Source: CAZIOH01 sp964540815
GTDB taxonomy: Bacteria > Myxococcota_A > Polyangia > Fen-1088
Reading direction: 5' to 3'
NCBI GenBank assembly: GCA_964540815.1
Contig: CAZIOH010000014.1
Location: 1 to 64,000, forward strand
Length of the DNA stretch: 64,000 nt
The position numbers were made by a program, and so were the translations under genes. Positions 37,975 to 45,484 of this stretch are shown here, piece by piece. Numbering within the stretch: the first letter of the stretch is position 1; each line of letters begins with the position of its first letter. Below the pieces are notes generated by a model. The model had not been told where the DNA came from, ran no database searches, and worked only from the letters and a program-made list of their open reading frames with translations.

Positions 37975-39287
37975 CGGCTTGCCGTCGGGTCCCCGGAGAC
38001 GCGGGGAACGGGGGAGGCGGCGGAGACAGGGGGGCGAGCCGAGGATGGTGCGGTCACGGCGCCTTCGCTGCCACCACCACTGGCCGCGGCGGCAGACAGC
38101 CCACCTTGGATGTCCGCCCACAGGTCGTCGACGCCTTCGAGGCCAACCGAGAGGCGGACCAGGCCGTCCCCGATGCCGAGCGCGCGACGGCGCTCGGCGG
38201 GGATCGAGGCGTGGGTCATGAGTCCGGGATGCTCGGCCAGGGATTCCACCCCGCCGAGGCTCTCGGCGAGGGTGAAGATTCGCAGCGCGCCGAGGAACCT
38301 GCGGGCCGCCTCCACGCCCCCGGCCAGATCGAGGCTGATCATCCCGCCTGGTGCCCGCATTTGCCGAAGTGCCAGGGCATGTTGGGGATGACTGGCGAGG
38401 CCGGGATAGTGGACCCGGTCGACGCCGGGCGCGCGTTCGAGACGGGCCGCGAGCTCGGCGGCGCTGGCGGAATGACGTTCCATCCGAACGGCGAGCGTCT
38501 TGATGCCGCGGAGAATGAGATAGCAGTCCATGGGGCTCGGAACCGCACCCATGGCGTTTTGCAGGAAGCCCAGCCGACCGGCGAGGTCGTCGTCATTCGT
38601 GATGAGGGCGCCACCCACCACGTCCGAGTGCCCGTTCACGTACTTCGTGGTCGAGTGCAGAACAACGTGCGCGCCGAGTGACAGGGGACGCTGAAGGGCT
38701 GGCGAGGCAAACGTGTTGTCGACGACCAGCATCAAGCGGTGGACGCGGGCCAGGTCCGCGAGGGCCGGGATGTCGACCAGCCTAAGCAGCGGATTGGTGG
38801 GCGTTTCCACCCAGATCATCCTGGTCTCGGGGCGCAACGAGGACAGCAGGTCCTGGGGGGCCCGCAGGTCGACGAACGAGGTGACGAGGCCCATGGGTTG
38901 CATGACCTTGTCAAAGAGGCGGAAGGTGCCGCCGTAGACGTCGTCTCCACAAACCACGTGGTCCCCGGGTCGGAGGGTGTGCAGGAGAGTGGTGGCGGCC
39001 GCGCAGCCACTGGCGAATGCGAAGCCCCGGCGACCAGCTTCGAGCTCCGCCAGGCAGGCCTCGAGGGCGGCGCGGGTCGGGTTGCCGCTGCGTGAATAGT
39101 CAAACCGCTTCGGGCGACCGGGGGCTGGCTGGGCAAACGTCGACGACATCACGATTGGCTCCATGACCGCGCCCGAAAGCTCGTCGGGACGCTGCCCGGC
39201 ATGAACGGCGAGCGTCTCGAACGACACCGAACTTGCTGTCAAATCCGAAGGTGGCAGGTACCCGGATGGAGGGGAAGACGTGGGCAT
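37971..39287 (-). CDS. Cystathionine gamma-lyase/gamma-synthase family PLP enzyme
   Basis: This 438-residue PLP enzyme belongs to the Cys/Met metabolism family. Typical features are FETLAVHAGQRPDE at the start, YSRSGNPTRAALE, a VVCGDDVYGGTFRL loop, ETPTNPLLRLVDI, VVDNTFASPALQRPL and the PLP lysine in HSTTKYVNGHSD (K215). The FTLAESLGGVESLAEHP motif near residue 350 is characteristic. A C-terminal tail of about 50 Ser/Ala/Pro residues is extra. Sequence alone does not separate cystathionine gamma-synthase from gamma-lyase; coupling to cystathionine beta-synthase by a 4-base stop-start overlap favours gamma-lyase and cysteine synthesis from methionine. A strong Shine-Dalgarno AAAGGGAC precedes the start. 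Upstream lies the repeat cluster beside the transposase. Confidence 0.9.
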   Translation of the reverse strand: MPTSSPPSGYLPPSDLTASSVSFETLAVHAGQRPDELSGAVMEPIVMSSTFAQPAPGRPKRFDYSRSGNPTRAALEACLAELEAGRRGFAFASGCAAATTLLHTLRPGDHVVCGDDVYGGTFRLFDKVMQPMGLVTSFVDLRAPQDLLSSLRPETRMIWVETPTNPLLRLVDIPALADLARVHRLMLVVDNTFASPALQRPLSLGAHVVLHSTTKYVNGHSDVVGGALITNDDDLAGRLGFLQNAMGAVPSPMDCYLILRGIKTLAVRMERHSASAAELAARLERAPGVDRVHYPGLASHPQHALALRQMRAPGGMISLDLAGGVEAARRFLGALRIFTLAESLGGVESLAEHPGLMTHASIPAERRRALGIGDGLVRLSVGLEGVDDLWADIQGGLSAAAASGGGSEGAVTAPSSARPPVSAASPVPRVSGDPTASR

Positions 39288-39401
39288 GGTGTCCCTTTAC
39301 TTTACTGCAACGAGATTGACAAAGCGGCGCCTGCTCGAGAAAGCAGCCGAGGACGCCACACCAGAATCGGTTGCAAGAAGCGCGACTGCGCCCATCTGCG
39401 A

Positions 39402-39660
39402 AACACTGGTGCGCGCAGAGATACTGGTGCCGAGACACCCGTTTCGCGTGACACCGGTGCTGCCCGGGTGACACCGGTGCCGCGTGACACCGGTGCCAGA
39501 CACTCGTCGCTGACATGGGTACCGTCGCTGACATAGGTGCCAGATACCGTGACACCGGTGCCAGACACTGGTGCTGCCCAGGTGCTGGCCTGCTGCCGTG
39601 CCAGACACCGGTGCTGCCTGCTGCCGTGCCAGACACCGGTGCTGCCTGTGCCAGGCACCC
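39402..39660. repeat. Cluster of GGTGCCAGACACC units beside the RAYT gene
   Basis: This 420-base gap between the cystathionine enzyme start and the RAYT start holds at least six 13-mer units: 39492-39504, 39536-39548, 39557-39569, 39597-39609, 39625-39637 and 39647-39659. Most carry one or two changes (final T for C, ATACC, or a first C or T). Between them are GACACCGGTGC and GGTGCTGCC fragments, some from about 39402. Start-to-start spacings (44, 21, 40, 28, 22) are not multiples of three. The units stop about 50 bases before the RAYT start codon, and none is seen after the RAYT stop. The left part (39288-39400) shows no feature beyond the ribosome-binding site of the minus-strand gene. Confidence 0.88.
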
Positions 39661-39710
39661 GTGCTGCCTGCCGCCTAGCAACTCGGGTCGATTCGAGCCG
39701 ATTTCAGACT

Positions 39711-40604
39711 ATGGCGCGCCCATTGCGTTTCATACCCCCGGGATCAGTGGTCGAGGTGACGAGTCGGACGGTGGGAAGCCGGTTTCTGCTCCGTCCAGGA
39801 CCTGCAGCCAACTCGTTGATCGTTGGGGTCCTTGGTCGGGCACAGTCACTATTTGGCGTCCGCGTATTTGCAGTCGCGGTCATGAGCAACCACATCCACG
39901 CGTTGCTTGGCGTCGACCATGCCGCTCACTTGGCCACATTCATGCAGTACGCACTCGGCAACATTGCGAAAGAACTCGCGCGCCACCACAAATGGAAAGG
40001 CCCCTTCTGGGGGCGACGTTACCGCTCGATCGTGGTAGCTGACGATGCGAGCCAGGTCGCTCGGCTGCGTTACGTTCTCTGTCAGGGAATCAAGGAACGA
40101 CTCATTGCTCGGGCGGCGCAGTGGCCCGGCGTCTCCTCCTTCGCCACGCTGGCGCGAGGGATGCCCATGCGCGGGATCTGGCGTAGCAGAACGGACGAAG
40201 AGCAGTCCAAGGAGAAGGAGTACGAACTGAAGCACACGCGACTCCCCGCGCTGAGCCACAAGACCGAAGATGATCACAAGGCGTACGTCGAAACGATCGT
40301 TCGCGCGGAAGAAGACGAAGCACAGGCTGAGCGACGTCGCGCCGCCTCCAAGAAGGGTGTTCTCGGTTCAAGACGCATCCTGGCTCAAGACCCGCATTCG
40401 GCACCCGAGGAAAGCAGTCATGGACCGGCCCCGCTGGTGCACGCCGCCTCCGCTTCAATGCGAGCCGCCTTCAGAGATGCGTACCGAGCGTTCGTCAGCG
40501 CCTTCAAAGCCGCAGCCGAGAGTTTGAGAGCCAACCTTCCGGCAGATTTTCCCGAAGGATCATTCCCACCCGGCTCACCTTTCATCAAACCGCAGTCAGC
40601 CTGA
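39711..40604 (+). CDS. REP-associated tyrosine transposase (RAYT, Y1 HUH family)
   Basis: This 297-residue protein fits the RAYT group of Y1 HUH transposases. It starts MARPLRFIPPGSVVEVTSRTVG, resembling the family opening (R-x-x-R-x-x-P-G-x-x-xHVTxR). The metal-binding HUH pair is H61-I-H63 in VMSNHIHALLG. FWGRRYRSIVV and a helix with the probable nucleophile Y121 (YVLCQGIKERLI) follow, then WPGVSSF, matching the conserved Trp-Ser-Ser segment of RAYTs. The C-terminal third (about 165-297) is charged and helical and may be lineage-specific. RAYTs are usually single-copy, domesticated enzymes associated with palindromic REP repeats, which matches the repeat cluster upstream. ATG 39711 gives a complete domain; an upstream ATG would translate the repeats. 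Activity on this repeat is inferred, not shown. Confidence 0.86.
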   Translation: MARPLRFIPPGSVVEVTSRTVGSRFLLRPGPAANSLIVGVLGRAQSLFGVRVFAVAVMSNHIHALLGVDHAAHLATFMQYALGNIAKELARHHKWKGPFWGRRYRSIVVADDASQVARLRYVLCQGIKERLIARAAQWPGVSSFATLARGMPMRGIWRSRTDEEQSKEKEYELKHTRLPALSHKTEDDHKAYVETIVRAEEDEAQAERRRAASKKGVLGSRRILAQDPHSAPEESSHGPAPLVHAASASMRAAFRDAYRAFVSAFKAAAESLRANLPADFPEGSFPPGSPFIKPQSA

Positions 40605-41022
40605 ATCCACTCGCATCTCACCCACCTTCGGTGCCCTCGCTTTGCAATGAACCGACTGCTCATGTGCCGGCATTGGCCGCTGGCATTGGCGACGCCAGGC
40701 GTCATCAGCTGAACGCTGGGTGCGGACAAACGATCCGGCGGGCGTCGCTTCCGCCGGGTTCCGGGGGGACAAGCGCGACTGTCGGGCTGGCGCAGTCTGC
40801 TCATTGCGCCGGACCCCGAGCGGGCTGGCACGCAGCATCCGGCCAGCCTCAGCCTGTGACGCCACAGGGCAGGGAGGCCCGGGGCCGGGGCCTCGAGCGG
40901 GAGGCTTTGACAGAAGCGCGTGGCTGTCACATCTTGAACCGGTGTCGCGTCCACATCGGCAGGCGATCGCTAACCCGCCATTTCGCCCTGAACCGACCGC
41001 ACCATTAGCGCCACGCGAGTCC
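40605..41022. other. Gap between RAYT and sigma factor genes
   Basis: No gene is supported here. The sigma-factor frame stays open through much of it, but the residues are not typical of the family, and a promoter-like pair at 40907-40935 argues that the gene starts further downstream. A short direct repeat (GGCATTGGC twice) lies near 40675-40690. No 13-mer palindrome was found. Confidence 0.4.
40907..40935 (+). promoter_or_regulatory. Possible promoter for the sigma/anti-sigma operon
   Basis: A perfect -35 hexamer TTGACA (40907-40912) is followed after 17 bases by CATCTT (40930-40935), a poor -10 match. It lies about 90 bases ahead of the proposed GTG start of the sigma gene. Supported only by the hexamer and spacing. 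Confidence 0.3.
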
Positions 41023-41631
41023 GTGCCTGCTGACGTCGTCATCAGAGCGCGGGCGGGAGAGGCCGCAGCGGTACGGCGTTTCCTCGAGGAGATTGCCCCC
41101 ATGATTCGGCGGACCTGTCGAGGTGTCCTCGGTTCCGGCCATGCGGACCTCGAGGACACCATGCAGGAAAGCCTGCTCGCCTGTGTCAGGGCCCTTCATC
41201 AATACCGATTCGACGGAGACATTCGTCATTATGTGACGAAGATCGCATTGCGAATCGCGATCGCAGCCCGGCGAACCAGCACCTCGCGCTGGCGGGCCCA
41301 GGACCCCATCGAGCTCGAACGAGCGGCGAATCAATCCGGGACCTCGGCGGAAGAGTGGTCACCCGACGAGATTGATCTGATCCAGCGCATTCTGGACAAC
41401 CTGACTCGCGTTCAAAGCGAGGCGCTTTTGATGCGCGTGGTCCTGGGGTTCTCAATCGAAGAAATCGCCACCAAGACCGGGGTTTCACAGAATACCGTCA
41501 AGACTCGCCTGCGCCTCGGCAAGAACGTCCTTCGAAGGCATACGGGGCTCGGATTCTGGCAGCGGTTCTTGGGCAAGCGTCAAGCGTCAAGCGTCGGTCG
41601 GTCCGCGAAACCAGGAAACCCGAGGTCCTGA
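41023..41631 (+). CDS. ECF-type sigma factor
   Basis: This protein of about 202 residues is a sigma-70 family factor of the ECF type. Region 2 covers AVRRFLEEIAPMIRRTCRGVLGSGHADLEDTMQESLLACVRALHQYRF and the helix DIRHYVTKIALRIAIAARR. Region 4 is a helix-turn-helix (LTRVQSEALLMRVVLGFSIEEIATKTGVSQNTVKTRLRLGKNVL). There are no region 1 or 3 domains. The GTG at 41023 is a choice; the frame is open back to 40720, but the extra residues look non-coding. The stop overlaps the next start as TGATG, so the partner is translationally coupled. This sigma factor probably drives its own operon and unknown targets. Confidence 0.87.
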   Translation: MPADVVIRARAGEAAAVRRFLEEIAPMIRRTCRGVLGSGHADLEDTMQESLLACVRALHQYRFDGDIRHYVTKIALRIAIAARRTSTSRWRAQDPIELERAANQSGTSAEEWSPDEIDLIQRILDNLTRVQSEALLMRVVLGFSIEEIATKTGVSQNTVKTRLRLGKNVLRRHTGLGFWQRFLGKRQASSVGRSAKPGNPRS

Positions 41632-42752
41632 TGGCATTTTCCATGGGCAAGTTCAGTAAAACATCCGTGAATCGATCGAAAGCGACGCCCGCGCCTGCTT
41701 CCCATTGCTCGGACTACTTCGAGGACTTGCTCGATCGCCTGGCCCGCGTAGGAATGCTCGGAGAGGAAGAGTGGGGACACCTCCAGGCTCACGTTGCGCA
41801 GTGTCTCCCGTGCGGAATGCAACTCCGATCGCCCGTCCATTTCCAGTCCGCCCGGCCATTGTCCGCATCGGCGGCCGACGCCCAGCTCGATCGTCGGGCC
41901 ATTCAGGCCGTCATGCTGCGTTCGGACGATAGGTCACGTCGACCTGTGGCCCGCCTCTCCTTCGTGCGGCGCTGGGTCCCGATTGCAGTTGGCACATTGC
42001 TCCTCTCCGGAACGACCCTGGCAGCGACCTGGTGGTCAACCCACAGAGAGCCCGAATTGGTGGTCGGGGGCGGCCCCGAACCCCAATCCCCGGGTCAGCC
42101 CATGGCCAGAGGCGCATCACGGAGAGCGGCGCCGCCAGCCTCCGCGGCGTTCGATCCGGCGGCGGCGCCAACGCCGGGTTCCGTCCCGAAACCTGCCCCT
42201 TCGTCCGGGTGGGGCGAGCTGTCGTCGATGGAAGGGGCACCAGCCGCCCGCCCCCGCTTCGCTCCTCCACGTCGGAGCGCCTCCGCCACACCGGTCACTG
42301 AAGCGACCATCGCGACCGAAAGGGCGGCGGCAGCGAGGCTCTTCGCGCGCGCGCGACACGAGCGCGTCAGCGGACAAATCGACCAGGCGCTCGGCACCTA
42401 CCAGCGACTGCAGCGCGGGTTCCCCGACTCCCGGGAGTGTCGTCTGTCCTACCTCGTGGCTGGACGGCTGTGGCTCCAGCGTGACCGAGCGGACTTGGCC
42501 GCCGCGCAGTTTCGACTGTACCTCGACAGCGACCCCGGGGGTGGCGCGTCGGAGGAAGCGTTACTCGGGCACGCGTCCGCCCTGGACCGTATGGGCCACT
42601 TCTCGGAGGAAGCCCATGACTGGAGATTGTTGTTGACCGAGCATCCGGGCTCCATCTACGCGAGGCGAGCGCGTGTCCGGTTGGACGCGCTCGAGACCAA
42701 GCAGGCCCGAAGGTCGGGTTCGACTTCGGCCGAGCCCCGCCTCTCGCCGTGA
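41631..42752 (+). CDS. Anti-sigma factor with zinc-finger-like motif, transmembrane helix and TPR-like tail
   Basis: The 373-residue protein resembles a membrane-anchored anti-sigma factor. The cytoplasmic part has HVAQCLPC (H54, C58, C61), the H-x3-C-x2-C pattern of zinc-binding anti-sigma domains. A single membrane helix (VPIAVGTLLLSGTTLAATWW, about 115-135) follows. A Pro/Ala-rich linker leads to a periplasmic helical domain (about 245-370) with TPR-like pairs (AAARLFARARHERVSGQIDQALGTYQRLQRGFP and ADLAAAQFRLYLDSDP), similar to YbgF/BamD-type modules. It overlaps the sigma gene by one base and precedes the outer-membrane protein gene by 44 bases, so envelope stress sensing is plausible. 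Confidence 0.82.
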   Translation: MAFSMGKFSKTSVNRSKATPAPASHCSDYFEDLLDRLARVGMLGEEEWGHLQAHVAQCLPCGMQLRSPVHFQSARPLSASAADAQLDRRAIQAVMLRSDDRSRRPVARLSFVRRWVPIAVGTLLLSGTTLAATWWSTHREPELVVGGGPEPQSPGQPMARGASRRAAPPASAAFDPAAAPTPGSVPKPAPSSGWGELSSMEGAPAARPRFAPPRRSASATPVTEATIATERAAAARLFARARHERVSGQIDQALGTYQRLQRGFPDSRECRLSYLVAGRLWLQRDRADLAAAQFRLYLDSDPGGGASEEALLGHASALDRMGHFSEEAHDWRLLLTEHPGSIYARRARVRLDALETKQARRSGSTSAEPRLSP

Positions 42753-42796
42753 GGCTTCTTGCCCTCAGTCTCTCGAGACGGGCGTAAAGTTTCCGA

Positions 42797-44284
42797 GTGA
42801 TTGTGCGTCTGCCCCTGATCTGTGGCGTCGTATACACCTTCGCATCCGGCGTACACGCCCTCCCGACCCCAGTGAACGCTCAGAGGGCTCCGGAGGGGAC
42901 CAAGCATCCATCTGACGGTCAACACGGGGGCCGCCCAGAGCCGGGCATCCGAGACGCGAGCGGCGAGGTGAGAGTGGTCATTGCCGGACCGATGGAGGAG
43001 TCCGACCGAGCCGCAGAACATCGGGTTCTGGCTCAGACGCTGAGAAACTCTCTCGAACCATTGGGCGTTCGCCCCTTGTTCGCCGACGTGCCGGCGATGA
43101 GCCCACGCGACGTCGCCGCAACTGGGCGTGTGGCCAGCTTGTTGACCGTGCAGGTGTGGATCGATCTGGCCATCCGGGGACAGGCGACCGTCTATGTCAC
43201 CGAGGGTCAAAATGTGTTCACGCGTCGGTTGGAACTCGGCGGCGTAACCCTCGGGCCGGTTGGCCTCGATCTGATCGATGTCGTCGTGACGGATTCGGTC
43301 CGGTCGGTTTTGTCCGGTCGCCCGGTCGGAATGACGCGGGAAGAGTTCACCCGCGCGTACGACGCGTCCGAGCCTCGCGCCGGCCCGGCTGACGCCAAGG
43401 TGTCTGGCACCAACGGCGACGCCAAAGTGTCTGGCACCAACGCCCAGGTGTCTGGCACCAATGCCTTGCGCAGCACCAATGCCTTGCGCAGCACCAATGC
43501 CTTGAGCACCGAAACGGAGGTGTCTGGCACCGGAGTGGATAGCAGCATCGGAGCGGGGAGGGGGGCGGCGGGTGGGCCGGGCCGGTCGCTGGAACCGCCC
43601 TCCCTGGCGATCCCCTCGGCCCGCTCCCCGGACTCGGTGCCAGACACCCGTCGAGATGTGCCAGAGACCGGGCGGGTGCCAGACACCCGTCGAGGTGTGG
43701 ACACCCGTCGAGGTGTGGTGCCGGGCGTGGTGGGGCATGGTCGGGGTGGGGAGCAGGGAAAGTGGCGGGGGATCCTGACCGCCGACTACGAGGCCGCGCT
43801 CCTGGGAGCCTCCCGGATCGTCCATGGTCCCCGGATTTGCGTCGCAGTCGACCGCGGTTCCTTCCGGGCCTCTCTCGCTCTCGGAGGAAGGTTCCCGTAT
43901 ACCGTGTCGACCGCGGACGGGGCGAACGTGCATTTCGAATCGTTCACCCTGCGAGCCTCCGCGGCCTACCTCGTGGCTCTCTCCGAGCGCTCCAGCTTGG
44001 TTGGCTCCCTCGGGGCCGGCGTCGACCTCGGACGTGTCCGTCCCACCTCGGATCAGGTTGACATCGTCCCCGCGACCGCCTTCTGGACCCTCGATACCAT
44101 CCTCCGACCCGCGCTCGGATTCGAACATCGAGCGGGTGCCCTGGTCGCCGGCCTGACCCTCGCCCTCGACCTCGACCTGCGCGGCGCCCGCTACGTCGTC
44201 GCCGCACCGCCCACCCCCCACCCCATCGTGACCCCCTTCCGTGTGCGTCCGGTCGCGGTCGTGTCCCTCGGCTCGACCTTCTGA
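42797..44284 (+). CDS. Outer-membrane protein with repeat-encoded linker
   Basis: I do not recognise the family. The 495-residue protein starts at a GTG with a signal peptide (IVRLPLICGVVYTFASGVHA). Residues about 57-195 form an alpha/beta domain (VRVVIAGPMEESDRAAEHRVLAQTL to SVLSGRPVGMTREEF) that may be periplasmic. A low-complexity linker (about 195-320) contains VSGT four times, VPDT twice and three NALRST-type repeats, all coded by short DNA repeats. The C-terminal 170 residues look like a small beta-barrel: alternating aromatic strands (RICVAVDRGSFRASLALGGRFPY, SSLVGSLGAGVDLG) with a terminal Phe (VSLGSTF). It closes the sigma/anti-sigma operon and is likely its effector or target; this is inference. 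Confidence 0.72.
   Translation: MIVRLPLICGVVYTFASGVHALPTPVNAQRAPEGTKHPSDGQHGGRPEPGIRDASGEVRVVIAGPMEESDRAAEHRVLAQTLRNSLEPLGVRPLFADVPAMSPRDVAATGRVASLLTVQVWIDLAIRGQATVYVTEGQNVFTRRLELGGVTLGPVGLDLIDVVVTDSVRSVLSGRPVGMTREEFTRAYDASEPRAGPADAKVSGTNGDAKVSGTNAQVSGTNALRSTNALRSTNALSTETEVSGTGVDSSIGAGRGAAGGPGRSLEPPSLAIPSARSPDSVPDTRRDVPETGRVPDTRRGVDTRRGVVPGVVGHGRGGEQGKWRGILTADYEAALLGASRIVHGPRICVAVDRGSFRASLALGGRFPYTVSTADGANVHFESFTLRASAAYLVALSERSSLVGSLGAGVDLGRVRPTSDQVDIVPATAFWTLDTILRPALGFEHRAGALVAGLTLALDLDLRGARYVVAAPPTPHPIVTPFRVRPVAVVSLGSTF
43399..43687. repeat. In-frame GGTGTCTGGCACC/GGTGCCAGACACC repeats in coding sequence
   Basis: Forward-strand copies of GGTGTCTGGCACC are at 43399-43411, 43447-43459 and 43519-43531, with an AGTGTCTGGCACC variant at 43426-43438. 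Reverse-orientation copies are at 43636-43648 and 43675-43687. Every copy is in the same codon phase: the forward ones encode VSGT, the reverse ones VPDT. Three units of AATGCCTTGCGCAGCACC (the last shortened) lie between at 43460-43510. The spacings between forward copies (27, 21, 72) are multiples of three. Confidence 0.9.
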
Positions 44285-44360
44285 CCAGGCCGCCGCCCCC
44301 CCCCAACCCCCGCCCCGGGCCCCGACACCTTCGACCGCGGACCGCGCCGCGTTCCGCCGC

Positions 44361-45353
44361 TCAACGCCAAGCTTCGTACAGCCGCGACACGCCAGCACCA
44401 CCCCGATCCGACGAGAAGACAATGTGTCGCCCGTCGTTCGACAGCCACGGGTCCCCCTCCGACGCCTTGCTATTCAGCTCGCTCAGCGCATGCGGCGCCG
44501 CAAAGGTTCCGCTGTCGCTCGCCGCCGCCGTCTCGAACAGATCGGACGGTTGGTTCTTGCTGCTGCCGCCTCGCCTCGAACCAAAGATCAGCCCGCGCCC
44601 ATCACGGAACAACCCCGGATCCCAGTCGAACACGTTGGAGTTCACCTCGCTGAGGGCGGCAGGCGGCCCCCAACCATCCGCGGTGGACGCCCGCGTGATG
44701 CGGTACAGGTCGTAGTCGCCCTGTGCCCCGTCCGAATAGAAAACCAGCGCCAGCTGCTGCGCATCGATGGCCGGCCCGCGCGCCGTCATCGAGGTTCCGT
44801 TCAGCTTGAACTGCTCCGGCGCTCCCCACGGATCGGTCCGCGTCTTCCGGCGTGACACCCAGATGTGGGTATCGCTCTCCGCGCCCGGACGGTTGCTTGC
44901 GAAGTACAGCGTCAAGTTGTCCTCCGTCAACTCGGGCTCCTGGTCGTCGTAGGTGGCCGTCGACAGCTCTTGCACGACGCTGGCTGCTCCCCATGGCGCG
45001 GTGATCGACGCCCGCGCGCTCATGTAGATGTCCAGGGTCCCGGCCTTGGTCGACGCAAAGTAAATCTCCAGCTCGTCGCTGCTGAGGCTCGGATCCTGCA
45101 GGACATCCGTCGCATCGAGGAGCCCATCGACCGTCACCGGCGCACTGAAGCTCCCGAGGGCACCGGCGCCATCCGCTCCGTCCCCCACCACCCCGGCTGC
45201 GGCGTCGCCGCCAATCTGATAGGCCACCACCCGGTCCTGCGGGCTGCAGCCAACCATCGTCGCCAAGAGCCACCCCGCCGCCGCCGCCCCCACGCCCACC
45301 CCCACCCCCACCGCCTCCTTCGTCCGGTAATCGATGGCTGAAAGCGACTTCAC
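44361..45353 (-). CDS. Lipoprotein with PD40/TolB-like beta-propeller
   Basis: This 330-residue protein has a lipoprotein signal (Gly/Val-rich helix then LATMVGC, lipidated Cys 36). The mature part is a PD40-type beta-propeller: repeats of the S-x-D-x3-LYF-x-S pattern appear as SSDELEIYFASTKAGT, TEDNLTLYFASNRPG, DAQQLALVFYSDGAQGDYDLY, DGRGLIFGSRRGGS and NDGRHIVFSSDRGG. Such domains bind partners in the periplasm (as in TolB), but this is not TolB, which has a separate N-terminal domain. Many myxobacterial genomes carry free-standing PD40 lipoproteins of unknown role. It converges on the preceding outer-membrane protein gene. C-terminus is YEAWR. Confidence 0.82.
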   Translation of the reverse strand: MKSLSAIDYRTKEAVGVGVGVGAAAAGWLLATMVGCSPQDRVVAYQIGGDAAAGVVGDGADGAGALGSFSAPVTVDGLLDATDVLQDPSLSSDELEIYFASTKAGTLDIYMSARASITAPWGAASVVQELSTATYDDQEPELTEDNLTLYFASNRPGAESDTHIWVSRRKTRTDPWGAPEQFKLNGTSMTARGPAIDAQQLALVFYSDGAQGDYDLYRITRASTADGWGPPAALSEVNSNVFDWDPGLFRDGRGLIFGSRRGGSSKNQPSDLFETAAASDSGTFAAPHALSELNSKASEGDPWLSNDGRHIVFSSDRGGAGVSRLYEAWR

Positions 45354-45484
45354 GCAGGAACTATACAGTCCGCCACCCGCACCTGGCGACTCCCGGCCCC
45401 CGAGACGCGTCCGGTCAACCCGCGGCCCACGGCCATCCCCGATTCACGAAACACACCCCCGGGAGAGCCCGCCGCCGCCCCCCT

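Noticed and set aside
39288..39400. SAM or other riboswitch ahead of the cystathionine gene
   Set aside because: Looked for a structured leader on the minus strand; the leader is short and repeat-rich, with no recognisable aptamer features.
39297..39681. Small open frames across the RAYT-side repeats
   Set aside because: They consist of translated 13-mers (VPDT/VSGT-type residues) without a domain; units here are not phased by three.
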